Position numbers and translations under genes: made by a program | The notes under the pieces: generated by a model | Database searches by the model: none | Told to the model about the DNA's origin: nothing | Seen by the model: only the letters and a program-made list of their open reading frames with translations | Source of the DNA: Robertmurraya sp. FSL R5-0851 | GTDB lineage: Bacteria; Bacillota; Bacilli; Bacillales; Cytobacillaceae | DNA length: 64,000 bases | NCBI RefSeq assembly: GCF_038002965.1 | Contig: NZ_JBBOOE010000001.1 | Coordinates: 3,763,001-3,827,000 of the forward strand | Direction: 5' to 3' | Part shown: in pieces, positions 63,359 through 64,000 of the stretch | Layout: each line of letters opens with the position of its first letter | Numbering within the stretch: the stretch's first letter is position 1

Positions 63359-64000
63359 TTAGGAAAAAGCATGTTTAGTTGTCTTCCTCCATAACCAAAT
63401 AAAAGGTCTTAGAGGGAAATATAAAAAATGAAAGTATCTAGGCAAAGGTAGTGTTGTAGCATCTTCTGGGTAAGGATATAGCGTACTTAAACCAAAGAGT
63501 ATCTTATGATAATTTGACATTAATGCTACCAGGTGCCGTTTATGATAACATGCAATTTCTTCTGGTAAAGGTTCATTATGAAGATTTACCATTCTTTCTA
63601 AATAAAACACTGCCTCTTGTGCTAGTTTGGTAGATTGTTCATCTAAATAATGTACCCACTCTTTCGAAAGCTTAGTACCTAGTATTTCTCTTGACAATAG
63701 TATCGCTTGCTTTCCGATTGATTCTACATGGTATTTTTTTAAGGTATCCCATATTAATGAACAACTAACATTTTTTTGTATTAACTGATGGATATCAACT
63801 AGCCATCTTAGTCTTGACCATCCATGTCGCGCTCCATGTGTTACTAAAAAATAGAATAAATCGACATGTCCCAGGTAGTGAATAGGCTTACCGGTGTATA
63901 GGCTAGTTTCCTTTCTAGACCAAAGATAATTAAAAGATGGTTCTCTTCCTGGACCTGGGTTTAGCCTCCAGTGAATCTCTATCTTTATATTGTTTATAGG
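63359..64000 (-). CDS. Nucleotidyltransferase family protein (PF14907-type), N-terminus outside window
   Basis: The frame is open from 63359 to the window end, so at least 213 C-terminal residues are visible. It contains KIEIHWRLNPGPGREPSF and VTHGARHGWSRLRWLVDIHQL, matching the later half of NTP_transf_5 proteins; the D-x-D site lies beyond the edge. It is a distant relative of the gene at 21217. A TTG at 63697 could be mistaken for its start but homology runs through. In lasso clusters this enzyme lies beside the exporter, as here. Confidence 0.82.
   Translation of the reverse strand, partial: PINNIKIEIHWRLNPGPGREPSFNYLWSRKETSLYTGKPIHYLGHVDLFYFLVTHGARHGWSRLRWLVDIHQLIQKNVSCSLIWDTLKKYHVESIGKQAILLSREILGTKLSKEWVHYLDEQSTKLAQEAVFYLERMVNLHNEPLPEEIACYHKRHLVALMSNYHKILFGLSTLYPYPEDATTLPLPRYFHFLYFPLRPFIWLWRKTTKHAFS

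Overview
The window looks like chromosome from an endospore-forming member of the Bacillaceae. The evidence is low GC content, strong AAGGAGG-type ribosome binding sites with frequent GTG and TTG starts, a gerA-gerB-gerC germinant-receptor operon, a SinR-type regulator, and an exopolysaccharide operon laid out like Bacillus subtilis epsA-O. The genus cannot be fixed from sequence alone. No rRNA, tRNA or CRISPR array was seen.

Left part (1-21 kb): a cut-off xdhC-like gene, a 105-bp tandem repeat, a MarR/MFS drug-efflux pair with a palindromic operator, a soluble chemoreceptor, an ABC exporter pair, and the germination operon. That operon is damaged twice: a 1,884-bp insertion sequence splits gerC (removing it and one TTTAAA copy restores the frame), and gerA has an amber codon at position 10. 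Next come two lipoproteins, a divergent sensor kinase/response regulator/VTT-protein operon, ten copies of a 52-bp hairpin repeat, a membrane chemoreceptor, an SDR enzyme and an OFA-type MFS transporter.

Middle part (21-31.5 kb): a four-gene operon encoding an HPr-kinase-like ATPase, a PqqD-like protein, a SipW-like Ser/His peptidase and a PF14907-type nucleotidyltransferase. It resembles the tailoring set of Bacillales lasso-peptide clusters without cyclase or precursor, and a perfect inverted pair of SinR boxes lies upstream. Methyltransferase, phosphoesterase and VanZ genes follow. A large Fn3/LamG-like/Big2/beta-helix protein is split by an IS3-family element, again with exact in-frame restoration.

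Right part (31.6-61.5 kb, all minus strand): a roughly 30-kb eps operon. In transcription order: promoter with five SinR-like boxes, epsA, epsB, an EAR antitermination RNA followed by a strong terminator, a small ORF, epsC, galU, epsD, glycosyltransferases, epsG, galE, a small ORF, epsL, epsM, epsN, a SinR-like regulator, then a variable block (glycosyltransferases, pyruvyltransferases, a GH88/105-like protein, a flippase). A 3,284-bp TniA/TniB-like transposon sits in the variable block exactly at a stop codon. Upstream of eps, at the window edge, an ABC exporter and a second PF14907-type nucleotidyltransferase hint at a lasso-peptide cluster just outside the window.

Taken together the right half is a biofilm-matrix locus: sugar activation (GalU, GalE, EpsC), lipid-linked priming (EpsL), chain building, export (EpsG, flippase, EpsA/EpsB) and a resident SinR-type switch that may also reach the HPr-kinase/PqqD operon 38 kb away.
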